Assembly (NCBI GenBank): GCA_964546815.1
Contig: CAZJLR010000019.1
Coordinates: 1 to 64,000, forward strand
DNA length: 64,000 nt
Reading direction: 5' to 3'
From: JAIEPM01 sp964546815
GTDB lineage: Bacteria > Cyanobacteriota > Vampirovibrionia > Obscuribacterales > Obscuribacteraceae
Below the pieces are notes generated by a model. The model was not told where the DNA came from. It made no database searches and was given only the letters and a program-made list of their open reading frames with translations. The translations under genes were made by a program, and so were the position numbers. Positions 33,492 to 41,174 of the stretch are shown here, piece by piece. The first letter of the stretch is position 1. Each line of letters begins with the position of its first letter.

Positions 33492-34241
33492 CTATTCCTG
33501 GTCTTTTACAAAGCAAGATTCGAAAAAACTTCGAGTGCAAATGAAAATCAAGTCGCGCGCGGCTCTCATTGTGTCAACATACAAGCGCACGGTAGAGCCG
33601 GGCTGATCTTTCCAATCAACCAAAACCTTTTCGATGCGATAACCCTTTTTGCGTGCTCGCATTAGAATTTCCAGGTCAAAAAGAAATCGTTTGGTTTTCA
33701 GCCTTTTGAACAAATAACGAGCTGCCTCGCGCTTGAATCCTTTATATCCAGCCTGAGTATCTCGCATACCTGGCAGCACCAAATTACCTACCAGAAATCT
33801 TGAAACTTTAGCTAAGACCTTGCGACCCAACCCCGGGTATTTGGTTTCTTTTTTGCGTTGTGCCGCAGCTACGTCAGCGCCTTCAAGCAATGCGTGCAAA
33901 AACAGTTCAAGTAATTCTGGTTCAAATGATAAATCAGCATCAGTAAAGAATATATAGTCGCCTTTTGCCTCAAGCATTCCGGCTTGCACTGCTGCACCCT
34001 TGCCCTGGTTGGGCGTTAGTTCTATAACTTTGAGTGTACAGGTAGATGATTTGAAAGATGAGCGCGCGGTCGCGGCTGTGCCGTCAGTGCAACCGTCACA
34101 AACCACAATCAGCTCTGTACCAGGGTGTGTCTTCTCCAGATAAGTGCTCAGGCTGTCAATTGTATGTGCAATGCGCTTCTCTTCCTGATATGCCGGAATG
34201 ACTAGCGAAATATTTGCTTGTTGCGGAATACTGTCCGTCAT
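33492..34241 (-). CDS. Family 2 glycosyltransferase (dolichyl-phosphate mannose synthase-like)
   Basis: GT-A fold enzyme of 249 residues that transfers a sugar from a nucleotide donor to a polyprenyl phosphate or similar lipid. Seen: SLVIPAYQEEKRIAHTI at the N-terminus, VVCDGCTDGT, NQGKGAAVQAGM, the metal-binding FFTDADLSF (DxD as DAD) and the late block DTQAGYKGFKR / FLFDLEILMRARKKGY. There are no C-terminal membrane helices, as in the soluble Dpm1/ALG5-like group. The ATG is preceded by GGAGG. It is divergent (140 bases) from a GT87-like membrane enzyme that typically uses polyprenyl-phosphate sugars, so the two may serve one glycan pathway. Confidence 0.9.
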   Translation of the reverse strand: MTDSIPQQANISLVIPAYQEEKRIAHTIDSLSTYLEKTHPGTELIVVCDGCTDGTAATARSSFKSSTCTLKVIELTPNQGKGAAVQAGMLEAKGDYIFFTDADLSFEPELLELFLHALLEGADVAAAQRKKETKYPGLGRKVLAKVSRFLVGNLVLPGMRDTQAGYKGFKREAARYLFKRLKTKRFLFDLEILMRARKKGYRIEKVLVDWKDQPGSTVRLYVDTMRAARDLIFICTRSFFESCFVKDQE

Positions 34242-34381
34242 TTTCCTCCAGCTCTGCCTGTGTGATCAGTCAGGCTCCATTGATTTCAAGTCAAATTGAC
34301 TTTGCCCTTGCGCGGGACCATAATTACGTACTTCAGAATTTTAATCTGGACATTTCAAACAAGAAAAGGGGAAAAGCGAAT

Positions 34382-35647
34382 TTGACCTTCTTGTCAATGG
34401 CACGGAAAGCTCTGGCGACTTTCTTGCTGATTGTGCCACTGGCTGCCAGTATCAAGTTTTCTGATTTGATGCAGTCGTCCGACTATCTTACGGCATTTTA
34501 TGTCGCCGGTAGGATGGTTTTGGCCGGAAACGCTGACAAGCTTTATCCGGCGGTAGGGGCGAGCTCGCTTTTAGTGACCCCTTTTAACACTTTTGCTCAT
34601 TCAGTGCTCGCTCACATGCCCGCGCAAATTGTTGCGGTGTATATGTATAGTCCGTTGATTGCTTGCATATTCGTACCTTTTGCAATGCTGCCTCCAGAAT
34701 ATTCGATGTTTGCCTGGCAGCTCACCTCGCTTGCTATTCTTGCAGTTTCATCAGCACTCATTGGGTCATTATTTAAGAAGGACGCTGTTGAGTTGTTCTT
34801 CATTAGTTGTCTCTGTTGTGCTGTTTTTCAAACGCTGCTTATTGGTGCTATCGGAATTGGAATAGGACTGTTGCCCTTAGCAGGCGGTTATTATTTACTG
34901 ATGCGCAAGCAATACTTTTATGCAGGGTTGGCATTTGCTCTTTTACTTTTGAAGTTGCAATTTTTGCCGGCTGCACTTTTATTGGCCGGTGCATTGACAT
35001 TGCTAAAGCGCCCAGCTTGTGCGTTGGGGCTCGGGGCTGGTGTTGCACTTTTGTCATTGATCACAGCTTTGTGCCTTTCACCCGCTGTGTTTATGCATTG
35101 GATTGCATCGTTGAAATTGAGCGATACTATTTTTAGCGACCCAAGTTATGGATATCCTGTTTATTTAGTTAGCTCTCTTCCTGCAATGATTATGCATTTG
35201 TTTCCAATGGAAATGCGCAATGTTGTAAAACTGCCGTGTTACTTGATGTCTGCGTTTATCGGCTTGCATGCGCTCTGGTTTGCGCGTGCATTACTCAAAG
35301 CGAACATTATGGAATTGCAGCGTGTAATACCTCACGTCATGTTGATTGCAATTTTTGTTTTGCCGCTGGTGCTTCCGCATTTTCTTTTCTATGATCTTTG
35401 TGTTTTAAGTTTGGCATCAATGATTGTATTTGGCACTGATTGGCAGGACGATCTGCTGCAAAAGCAGCTGCAAAACGTAATTGGTTTTGTTTTCGCCTTT
35501 GTGGGTGTCTACATGGTTCTCTATATGTCACCATTACACGCATGGGCTCAATCAATAGTTCTTGTGTCTGGTCTTTGTGCTGCATATGTACGAGTATTGC
35601 TTTTGTTCAAGCCGCTTGCAAAGCCGACTGCTACTCCGCGCGAGTAA
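34382..35647 (+). CDS. GT87/DUF2029-like membrane glycosyltransferase
   Basis: Polytopic membrane protein of about 421 residues with some nine to ten hydrophobic helices. Seen: an early extracytoplasmic loop with acidic residues and YLTAFYVAGRMVLAGNADKLYP, which fits the D/xF..a..l..G..ly pattern of DUF2029/GT87 polyprenyl-phosphate-dependent mannosyl- and arabinosyltransferases, then GGYYLLMRKQYFYAGLAFALLLLKLQFLP. Start: a TTG at 34382 with GGGG 10 bases upstream is preferred, since the frame's earlier starts extend into the divergent gene's leader. An ATG at 34397 is the alternative. Next to a DPM-like GT2 that could supply the lipid-linked sugar. Confidence 0.8.
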   Translation: MTFLSMARKALATFLLIVPLAASIKFSDLMQSSDYLTAFYVAGRMVLAGNADKLYPAVGASSLLVTPFNTFAHSVLAHMPAQIVAVYMYSPLIACIFVPFAMLPPEYSMFAWQLTSLAILAVSSALIGSLFKKDAVELFFISCLCCAVFQTLLIGAIGIGIGLLPLAGGYYLLMRKQYFYAGLAFALLLLKLQFLPAALLLAGALTLLKRPACALGLGAGVALLSLITALCLSPAVFMHWIASLKLSDTIFSDPSYGYPVYLVSSLPAMIMHLFPMEMRNVVKLPCYLMSAFIGLHALWFARALLKANIMELQRVIPHVMLIAIFVLPLVLPHFLFYDLCVLSLASMIVFGTDWQDDLLQKQLQNVIGFVFAFVGVYMVLYMSPLHAWAQSIVLVSGLCAAYVRVLLLFKPLAKPTATPRE

Positions 35648-35660
35648 TTTATTTTCGCTG

Positions 35661-36635
35661 TTATTTTAGAAATTCCAACATGCCACCATTATCTGCTAAT
35701 TTGAACTCAGCCCATGTTCTAATATCTGTAGCAGCTTTGCTATATATTGAGTTTGCATAACTAACAATCTGCCCACGTGCAGCGGGATTGGGGCGTATCA
35801 GTTGTACATTTTCCATGGGTATATTGATATCCTTAAGCGTTTGGAGAACATAGTCCCAAACGGGTGAGTTCATATTGCCCGGATGCAGAAAAGCCTTTGA
35901 TTCTTCAACAGGAAAGCCTTTGAGCGATGCTTTGAGCTGCTCTGCGCTAACCCCTATATCGACGTGCGCGAGGTAATGTACTCCTGCTTTTTCGTTTTGG
36001 AGTACCAAGCCAGAGCATGTAGCCAAGCCGCCTGTGCTGAGTGGGCAGTCCAAAGGCGCGATTCCGAAGGCGCCTTGACCAATGTTTTGACCCCTCAGCC
36101 CCCTGAGCGTCGTTGAGCCAATATCCATTGAACGATTGTTGTCAGTCAAAAGCGACGCCAGTTTTGCTCGACTCCTGTCTGCAATGCCAACGTCAGCGCC
36201 TTCTCCTACGCCGTAGTACTTTCTATAGAATGGAATTTTTTCTGCTGTGTCCATAAAAACATCAATATTGGGTCGGAATGCGCCAACCAGGGGCGCCGTT
36301 TTGAGCATCTTTCCAATTTGCTGGTGGCTTTCATTTATTAGCGATGCGGTTTGTGATTCAATTGAATCCAGGTAGACCCTTCGTGCTTCGAGTTTTTCAG
36401 GACTTGCGCTTAGACCCAGCAAGCCGGAAATGCGATTGCGACTTAGGCAAAGACCTGCAATTGTGACGGCTGCAACACCAATAGATTCCGCTGGATGTTG
36501 GGTAATATTTGCGCCCAAATCTTTAACGGAATTAGTGACCTCGCCATAAGCGGCTTTGTATAGCTGAAGCAGACCACTCTCGTGTTCTTTTATCAGTAGG
36601 TTCGATGTGGATAATGTGCTATCGCCTCTTTCCAT
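35661..36635 (-). CDS. Hypothetical protein with CheD-like C-terminal region
   Basis: 324 residues; no confident family. Residues 45-70 form one moderately hydrophobic segment. The C-terminal half contains TGGLATCSGLVLQ ... YLAHVDIG with Cys207 and His224 exactly 17 residues apart, preceded by a beta-rich stretch. This is the spacing and local pattern (GSC ... AH) of the catalytic pair in CheD receptor glutamine deamidases and related papain-fold deamidases/toxins. I infer a CheD-like deamidase or amidase fold. No chemotaxis genes are near. It stands alone, 13 bases tail-to-tail from the GT87 gene. A 6-bp palindrome TGGTCT/AGACCA lies just upstream (36643-36660). Confidence 0.65.
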   Translation of the reverse strand: MERGDSTLSTSNLLIKEHESGLLQLYKAAYGEVTNSVKDLGANITQHPAESIGVAAVTIAGLCLSRNRISGLLGLSASPEKLEARRVYLDSIESQTASLINESHQQIGKMLKTAPLVGAFRPNIDVFMDTAEKIPFYRKYYGVGEGADVGIADRSRAKLASLLTDNNRSMDIGSTTLRGLRGQNIGQGAFGIAPLDCPLSTGGLATCSGLVLQNEKAGVHYLAHVDIGVSAEQLKASLKGFPVEESKAFLHPGNMNSPVWDYVLQTLKDINIPMENVQLIRPNPAARGQIVSYANSIYSKAATDIRTWAEFKLADNGGMLEFLK

Positions 36636-36735
36636 CGTCTAATGGTCTGCTTTTAGACCACATCTTGCAATGGATAAAGCTACTCATGCTATTGCACAAA
36701 TCCACAGAATGCTTGGCTATCGGTGCTTTTGGGAG

Positions 36736-37464
36736 CTAAGAGATGCGGTTTTTTATGGCAAGATTCATTAGCTCAGTTAATGGCATACTGCTGACTAAGA
36801 CAGAATCGTGTATTTTGCCGGGACAAAATATCAAAGCTGTTTTTCCCAGCTCGCCACAACAAAGTTTTCTTCCTTCGATCTGGTGCTCTGTCATGCCACT
36901 AGGCTTAAACTGACCGCTTTTTAGCTGATAAACACTCAATGTTACGGATGGATTGTTTTCGTTTGCGAAATTAAAGCGTATTGCTGCTGCTTTGCCTAAT
37001 GTACAATCTTGTTGTGCAAGTAGAGTCCAGCCTTTTAGTGTTAGCGCATTTTCTTGAGCTGTGAGAATGGACGGTTGTGCTTTTTGAACATACTTGCTTT
37101 CTTCTTTGACTATGTCCTGGGCAACTAGCGCGCCTTCAATTTGCGTGCTTGTTATGAAAATGAAACCTGTCATGGCGGCTGCTAAGGCCAATACGGAGGC
37201 AGTAACAATAGTTTTTGGCTCTATCTTTTGCTCTTTTTTCTTGTCTTGATCAACTGCTCGCCGCAAGTTGTTTTCTAGATGGTGAGGAATCTCAATACTG
37301 CTTATAGATTGATGTACATCGGTTCGCAGTTTCGAAAGGCTATTCCATTTGCTTTGACAGGATAAGCATTCTTCCATGTGGTGGAGAATGCGAGCAGATT
37401 CGTCCACTGAAAGTTCATTGTCCAGAAGAGGATCAAGATAATGTCGAATTTCTTCGCAGTTCAT
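36736..37464 (-). CDS. Anti-sigma factor with zinc-binding (ZAS/zf-HC2) domain
   Basis: Membrane-spanning anti-sigma of 242 residues. Seen: an N-terminal ZAS domain with H29-x3-C33-x2-C36 (HHMEECLSC), a basic linker, one transmembrane helix (about 85-105, VTASVLALAAAMTGFIFI), and an extracytoplasmic domain of about 135 residues that looks like a sensor (VTLSVYQLKSGQF). It should hold the upstream ECF sigma factor inactive until an envelope or redox signal. Start ATG overlaps the sigma gene stop by four bases (ATGA), giving coupled synthesis. Confidence 0.92.
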   Translation of the reverse strand: MNCEEIRHYLDPLLDNELSVDESARILHHMEECLSCQSKWNSLSKLRTDVHQSISSIEIPHHLENNLRRAVDQDKKKEQKIEPKTIVTASVLALAAAMTGFIFITSTQIEGALVAQDIVKEESKYVQKAQPSILTAQENALTLKGWTLLAQQDCTLGKAAAIRFNFANENNPSVTLSVYQLKSGQFKPSGMTEHQIEGRKLCCGELGKTALIFCPGKIHDSVLVSSMPLTELMNLAIKNRIS

Positions 37465-38045
37465 TTTTGATCCTCCTTTAGGTCGTGGCTGCGATTGCGC
37501 GGCTCAGAGTCTGTTTTCGAATTTGTGCTGAGAATATTCTTGAGCAGCTGCCGCGCACGCGAAAGACGTGACATTACTGTTCCAATTGGAACATCGAGCA
37601 CTTCGGCGATGTCTTTGTAGGTCATGTCGTGTATTTCGCGCAAAAGAAGGGGCATAGACATACTTTCAGGAATTGACTTGAGTGCTTTCAAAATTGCTTC
37701 ATTTAATTCACTTGATTCGAGTTGTTCTTCCGGACCTGCTGAAATATCGGCAATCTCTATTTCTTCGGCATCTTCATGTGACAGATGCGCCGGCAGCTTA
37801 TTTGCTTTACGAATGTGGTCTCTGATGGTGTTGATTAAAATGGTGACAAGCCAGGCTTCTAGATTTGCATTTTGCCTGAAAGTCTTAAACGCCCGAAAAG
37901 CTTTGACGAATGTGTCTTGCACAAGGTCTTCTGCGTCTTGCGCATTTCCCAGGCGGGCGTAGGCAAGCCGGTAAAGCTTGGGGGCCAGGAAATAGGCCCT
38001 CCTTTCGAAGTCTTCTTTTGCTCTGGCTTTTCCAAAATCAAACAT
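37461..38045 (-). CDS. ECF-family RNA polymerase sigma factor
   Basis: Group 4 sigma factor of 194 residues. Seen: region 2 (LYRLAYARLGNAQDAEDLVQDTFVKAFRAFKTFRQ ... LEAWLVTILINTIRDHIRK) that melts and binds the -10 element, a short acidic linker, and region 4 (LLREIHDMTYKDIAEVLDVPIGTVMSRLSRARQLL) that binds the -35 element. It belongs to the SigE/RpoE-like or ECF01/02-style groups. It is translated with its anti-sigma. The small gene locus starting about 300 bases away on the opposite strand is a candidate target, though no ECF promoter (AAC-type -35) was verified there. Confidence 0.94.
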   Translation of the reverse strand: MFDFGKARAKEDFERRAYFLAPKLYRLAYARLGNAQDAEDLVQDTFVKAFRAFKTFRQNANLEAWLVTILINTIRDHIRKANKLPAHLSHEDAEEIEIADISAGPEEQLESSELNEAILKALKSIPESMSMPLLLREIHDMTYKDIAEVLDVPIGTVMSRLSRARQLLKNILSTNSKTDSEPRNRSHDLKEDQK

Positions 38046-38264
38046 AGCCGTTAATTATATCTCTTACGCGATATTCTTCCTCCTTATAGCTTTGCCTAAT
38101 AGATAGTACGAAATCGGGCTTGCTTTTATTCCATTAACTATTGGCGGGTATTTGAAGCTCTTAGAATTCGACTGCTTGTTGTGAGCCTGCTCGAAGTGAT
38201 TTATGGCTTGACAGCTTTCCTTTTTCCGATTGCCACTATCGGCGGTGATTGCCGGCCATAGCTA
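38046..38264. other. Gene-free divergent region between the ECF sigma gene and the small-gene locus
   Basis: About 220 bases with no gene. It must contain the divergent promoters. A consensus-like TTGACA at 38208-38213 lacks a -10 at normal spacing, so no promoter is called. The structured leader begins at 38265. Confidence 0.5.
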
Positions 38265-38327
38265 ATTATCGGATGCAGGGCTGGTGGAACCAATTATTAT
38301 CTTGTTCCGTCGAGTCCTGCGGATAAT
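38265..38327 (+). promoter_or_regulatory. Three-tier stem in the leader of the 38346 small gene
   Basis: Nested pairings ATTATC/GATAAT (38265-38270, 38322-38327), GCAGG/CCTGC (38275-38279, 38316-38320) and GGAAC/GTTCC (38286-38290, 38304-38308) form one long interrupted stem. It ends six bases before the GGAGG ribosome site (38334-38338) of the small gene. Its position suggests translational control or mRNA stabilisation; it matches no riboswitch class that I recognise. Confidence 0.5.
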
Positions 38328-38345
38328 CCGAATGGAGGTTACAGT

Positions 38346-38489
38346 ATGAAAGACCAGGATAAAGACAAAGACATGAAGAACGATGACAAAAAGCGTTCTG
38401 CTGAACAGAAGTCCAAAGAATTAGACAAAGATAACCAGAAGAAAGACGACAAAAAGAAGAAGGGTGACGGCGGCTGTTGCGGCGGTTAA
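38346..38489 (+). CDS. Small Lys/Asp-rich protein ending in GGCCGG (47 aa)
   Basis: An extremely charged 47-residue protein: about 40 residues of alternating Lys and Asp/Glu, then the C-terminal GDGGCCGG. Too short for usual gene finding, but GGAGG lies 7 bases before the ATG and a structured leader precedes it. The vicinal cysteines in a glycine-rich tail could bind a metal or form a disulfide; that is inference. No homologue recognised. Followed by a strong hairpin and then a second tiny gene (38566). Confidence 0.65.
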   Translation: MKDQDKDKDMKNDDKKRSAEQKSKELDKDNQKKDDKKKKGDGGCCGG

Positions 38490-38494
38490 CCAGT

Positions 38495-38552
38495 GAGGTG
38501 ACTGGCGGCCCTCTGTTGCTCAAGGGTTCGCCAGCCACCACCATTTTTATAG
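38495..38552 (+). terminator. Hairpin between the two small genes
   Basis: Arms GGTGACTGGCG and CGCCAGCCACC (one mismatch), with an inner CCCT/AGGG pairing, are followed within a few bases by ATTTTTAT. It is terminator-like but lies before a second small gene with its own SD, so it may attenuate readthrough. Confidence 0.6.
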
Positions 38553-38565
38553 AGGAGTAAAACTA

Positions 38566-38679
38566 ATGCATTTACCTGGAGTATTTGAAAGTGATCCCGA
38601 TGCGCGAAACGTAATGATATTTAGTGTTGTGATTTTAGTTGTTTCACTAATTTGCGCGGTGTCATCTGGAGTGCATTGA
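38566..38679 (+). CDS. Small single-pass membrane protein (37 aa)
   Basis: A 37-residue product: a short polar N-terminus (MHLPGVFESDPDARN) followed by one hydrophobic helix (VMIFSVVILVVSLICAVSS) and GVH. GAGGAG lies 7 bases before the ATG. No homologue recognised; it looks like a small membrane regulator or an accessory subunit. It is separated from the 47-residue gene by a terminator-like hairpin, so it may be expressed at a lower level from the same transcript. Confidence 0.6.
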   Translation: MHLPGVFESDPDARNVMIFSVVILVVSLICAVSSGVH

Positions 38680-38757
38680 GTGCGCGCGAAAATGCGCAAT
38701 ATGGCTAAGTTATAGAGCTAGTGGATCTGGGCATAGTATTGTAAGCGGTGTAAAACA

Positions 38758-39615
38758 TTGAACGAGAATTCTTCGGCCTGTACTTATAGCAAACTAGCGA
38801 GAAGTCGTTGGAATGTTTTGGATTTAATTACAATCATCGCCAGGCGTACTAAGCCTGCTTTTATGCTGGTTGATATTGATGTTGAAGCTGCAGAGGCGCT
38901 TCGAGCTCGCCTGGCTGATCAAGGTACGCGTGTAACTATCACTGCGATTTTGCTTAAAGCAATATCTATCGCTCAACTTGCTCATCCGCGCAGCCGTAGT
39001 TATCGCCTGGCTGATGGACGCTTAATTACAGAGAAAGAGCCGGTTGCAGGCTTTACCGTAGAACGATCGGTCGAAGGGGAGCCCGTAGTATTTTTTGCAA
39101 TCATACCAAAAGCTCATTCAAAATCACTAGCTGAAATTGCGCAAGAGCTTGAGAATTATGGCAAGGCTGAAATCCACGCGGTACCTCAATTGGGAAAAGA
39201 AGTGAGTCTTACAAAAATTCCCTGGCTATTGCGGCAAGTGGGCATCTGGGTCGGCATGCGTTTAGCCACCCTGCGACGGACTGTAAATCCAGCCACTTTT
39301 GGTTTGACGTCTTTGGGGAAATTTGGAATGAACGCTGTGTTGGCGCCCAATGTCAGTACTTGTATCTTCGGAGTGGGCTCTACAGAAGATCGTGCAATCG
39401 TTGTGAAGGACAATCTCCAAATTCGAAAAATGATGACGATGTCGTTGGCCGTAGATACCAACGTGATGAATATGACTAGCGCTGCGCTAATGCTGAGAGA
39501 CGTGAAAGAGTTGCTGGAATCTGGCTTAGCAAATCATCTTCATGAATCGGAGCAGGCTATAGAGATTTATCAATTGCCTAAGAAGGAAGTTGCATTAAAG
39601 AGCTCTGTGGCCTGA
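38758..39615 (+). CDS. 2-oxoacid dehydrogenase acyltransferase (E2 catalytic domain)-like protein, catalytic motif lost
   Basis: Stand-alone CoA-dependent acyltransferase-fold protein of 285 residues, resembling the C-terminal domain of E2 subunits. Seen: RTKPAFMLVDIDVEAAEALR, VTITAILLKAISIAQLAHP, FTVERSVEGEPVVFFAIIPKAH, ATFGLTSLGKFGMNAVLAPNVSTCIFGVGS, and the region MSLAVDTNVMNMTSAALML. In active E2 proteins that last block reads like DHRVxDG with catalytic His and Asp; here both are absent (DTNVMNM). There is no lipoyl domain and no E1/E3 gene nearby. It may be a structural or regulatory relative. The start is a TTG at 38758 with a weak SD, so the exact N-terminus is uncertain. Confidence 0.75.
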   Translation: MNENSSACTYSKLARSRWNVLDLITIIARRTKPAFMLVDIDVEAAEALRARLADQGTRVTITAILLKAISIAQLAHPRSRSYRLADGRLITEKEPVAGFTVERSVEGEPVVFFAIIPKAHSKSLAEIAQELENYGKAEIHAVPQLGKEVSLTKIPWLLRQVGIWVGMRLATLRRTVNPATFGLTSLGKFGMNAVLAPNVSTCIFGVGSTEDRAIVVKDNLQIRKMMTMSLAVDTNVMNMTSAALMLRDVKELLESGLANHLHESEQAIEIYQLPKKEVALKSSVA

Positions 39616-39652
39616 GTTGATTTGTTTTAATGGCTAATTTCGCAGATCAATA

Positions 39653-41122
39653 TTAGATAGCGCCGTGTGGCATAAGACGATGAAAACGGTAAAGGTGTTT
39701 GGGCGTGCCGCCACTTTGGATTAAAGTGGTTCTATCTGGGCGTTTATGCACTATTTGTTCTTTCAAATGACGAATTGGTTGACCAGCCATATAGCTTGCT
39801 ATAACTGAATAGGCTGTTCCGTGACCGAAATCTTTAGTCACCAGATCTGTTACGTCAATAAAAATAGCTTTGTCACCAAATTCGCGATCCAGTGAAGGGT
39901 TATTCGCCAGCCACCGCTGTACGTCCGGTGGTTCGGTGAAATCGTTGCCTGCCAGCAAATCACTGGTGTCTGTGGCAATTTGTTCAAGGTAGGCGCTAGT
40001 GAACACCTGTCCGCGCGCTCTGGTGTACTTGGGTGGATCAATCGGCCTTCCAAGTCTCGGCTGTTCATGAATGATGTGTGAAAGTATCAGTGCCTTGTCT
40101 CTGTCGGAGACGAAACAATAAACCTTGTTGGCTACCGAGTCCTCAAGCAGTTGCTTCTTGGTTTCGGCAAGCATGAAATCAACGTCGCCAGAGCAGAGAA
40201 AAAGGTTTTGGAAAAGTGGCTTTTCTTTCAAGGCGCAATCTTTGCTGAGGTAGCCGACAATCATGCGCACGCCCATGCTATGGGCAACAACGCTAATCTG
40301 GGCGGACGGATTTTTTTCTTTCATTATACGGTCTAAGAATTGATCAAAAAATGGAGTGCTCCACTCAAGATTTGCTTCGTCGGTACCATATTCGGTGCGG
40401 CCGCCCACTGACGGCCAGGTGAATAGAATTGGCAGTAGTTTCTTTTGTGGATTGTTGCCTTCATACTGCTGGTAGTCTTGATAGAGCATGCAAGCGTCTT
40501 GAACGGCTTCGTCAAATGGTTTGTCATAGCCGTGTATATACACGCAAATTTGTCCTGGCCATTCGCGAATTCGCTTGTAGAATTCTTCCCCGTCCGTTTT
40601 GCTGACGAATGTCATTTCTGTTTTACGCCACGCGTCTGCGTTGCTTCGCATTCGTTTTTTGTATTCTTTGCCACTGCTGGCGGAGGCAGGACTTTTAATG
40701 CCCTCAGGTTCTTCAATGCCTACGATGCCGTATTCGACGCTGCCGCTACCCATGTCGAGATGCCTGTCACCACTATACTTTGGAGACTTTTCGCTTCCCT
40801 TGTTAAGTCGGGTGGTGGCAAAATAAATCTGGTCTGTTCGTCTTACTGGTTGGGTTTGATTGGCTGCTTTGTTTTTTTCAACAGATTCAACCGGCTTAGC
40901 CTGAGCTTGTTCTATGCAAATGACTGAGCTGTTTGTCATGACAATAAAGCAAAGAGCTGCTGTGAGTGCAATTGCTTGGGTTATTCTTTGTTTGATTGTT
41001 CTGATAAATAGATTTGATTGACACACAAAGCTCTTGCAGCCTGGTACAGCTGCCTCTTTGGCTATATTGGTTGTCGGAGAAGTCTTTGCCTCAAGCATCG
41101 CTTTGCAGAACCAGCTGCCCAT
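39653..41122 (-). CDS. DUF900 alpha/beta hydrolase, exported (copy 1)
   Basis: Alpha/beta-hydrolase of the DUF900 (PF05990) family, 489 residues. Seen: a hydrophobic segment around residues 48-62 (ITQAIALTAALCFIVM) that may be a late signal or anchor; the family opening IYFATTRLNKGSE; the oxyanion-side ICVYIHGYDKPFDEAVQDA; FTWPSVGG; and the nucleophile elbow VAHSMGVRM with the serine. The acid and histidine should be near VDFMLA and DFGHG. Substrate unknown (esterase or lipase-like). It is directly downstream of a paralogue at 41175-42560. The start is not well fixed: ATG 41122 has no SD and other in-frame starts exist before the hydrophobic segment. Confidence 0.82.
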   Translation of the reverse strand: MGSWFCKAMLEAKTSPTTNIAKEAAVPGCKSFVCQSNLFIRTIKQRITQAIALTAALCFIVMTNSSVICIEQAQAKPVESVEKNKAANQTQPVRRTDQIYFATTRLNKGSEKSPKYSGDRHLDMGSGSVEYGIVGIEEPEGIKSPASASSGKEYKKRMRSNADAWRKTEMTFVSKTDGEEFYKRIREWPGQICVYIHGYDKPFDEAVQDACMLYQDYQQYEGNNPQKKLLPILFTWPSVGGRTEYGTDEANLEWSTPFFDQFLDRIMKEKNPSAQISVVAHSMGVRMIVGYLSKDCALKEKPLFQNLFLCSGDVDFMLAETKKQLLEDSVANKVYCFVSDRDKALILSHIIHEQPRLGRPIDPPKYTRARGQVFTSAYLEQIATDTSDLLAGNDFTEPPDVQRWLANNPSLDREFGDKAIFIDVTDLVTKDFGHGTAYSVIASYMAGQPIRHLKEQIVHKRPDRTTLIQSGGTPKHLYRFHRLMPHGAI

Positions 41123-41174
41123 TCAAGCATATTCCAGAACTGTCGATGCTGCAACTAAATCGCGAATGCAATTT

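Noticed and set aside
38208..38240. TTGACA at 38208 as the promoter of the small-gene locus
   Set aside because: No -10 hexamer lies at 16-18 bases; the nearest candidate is about 21 bases away.
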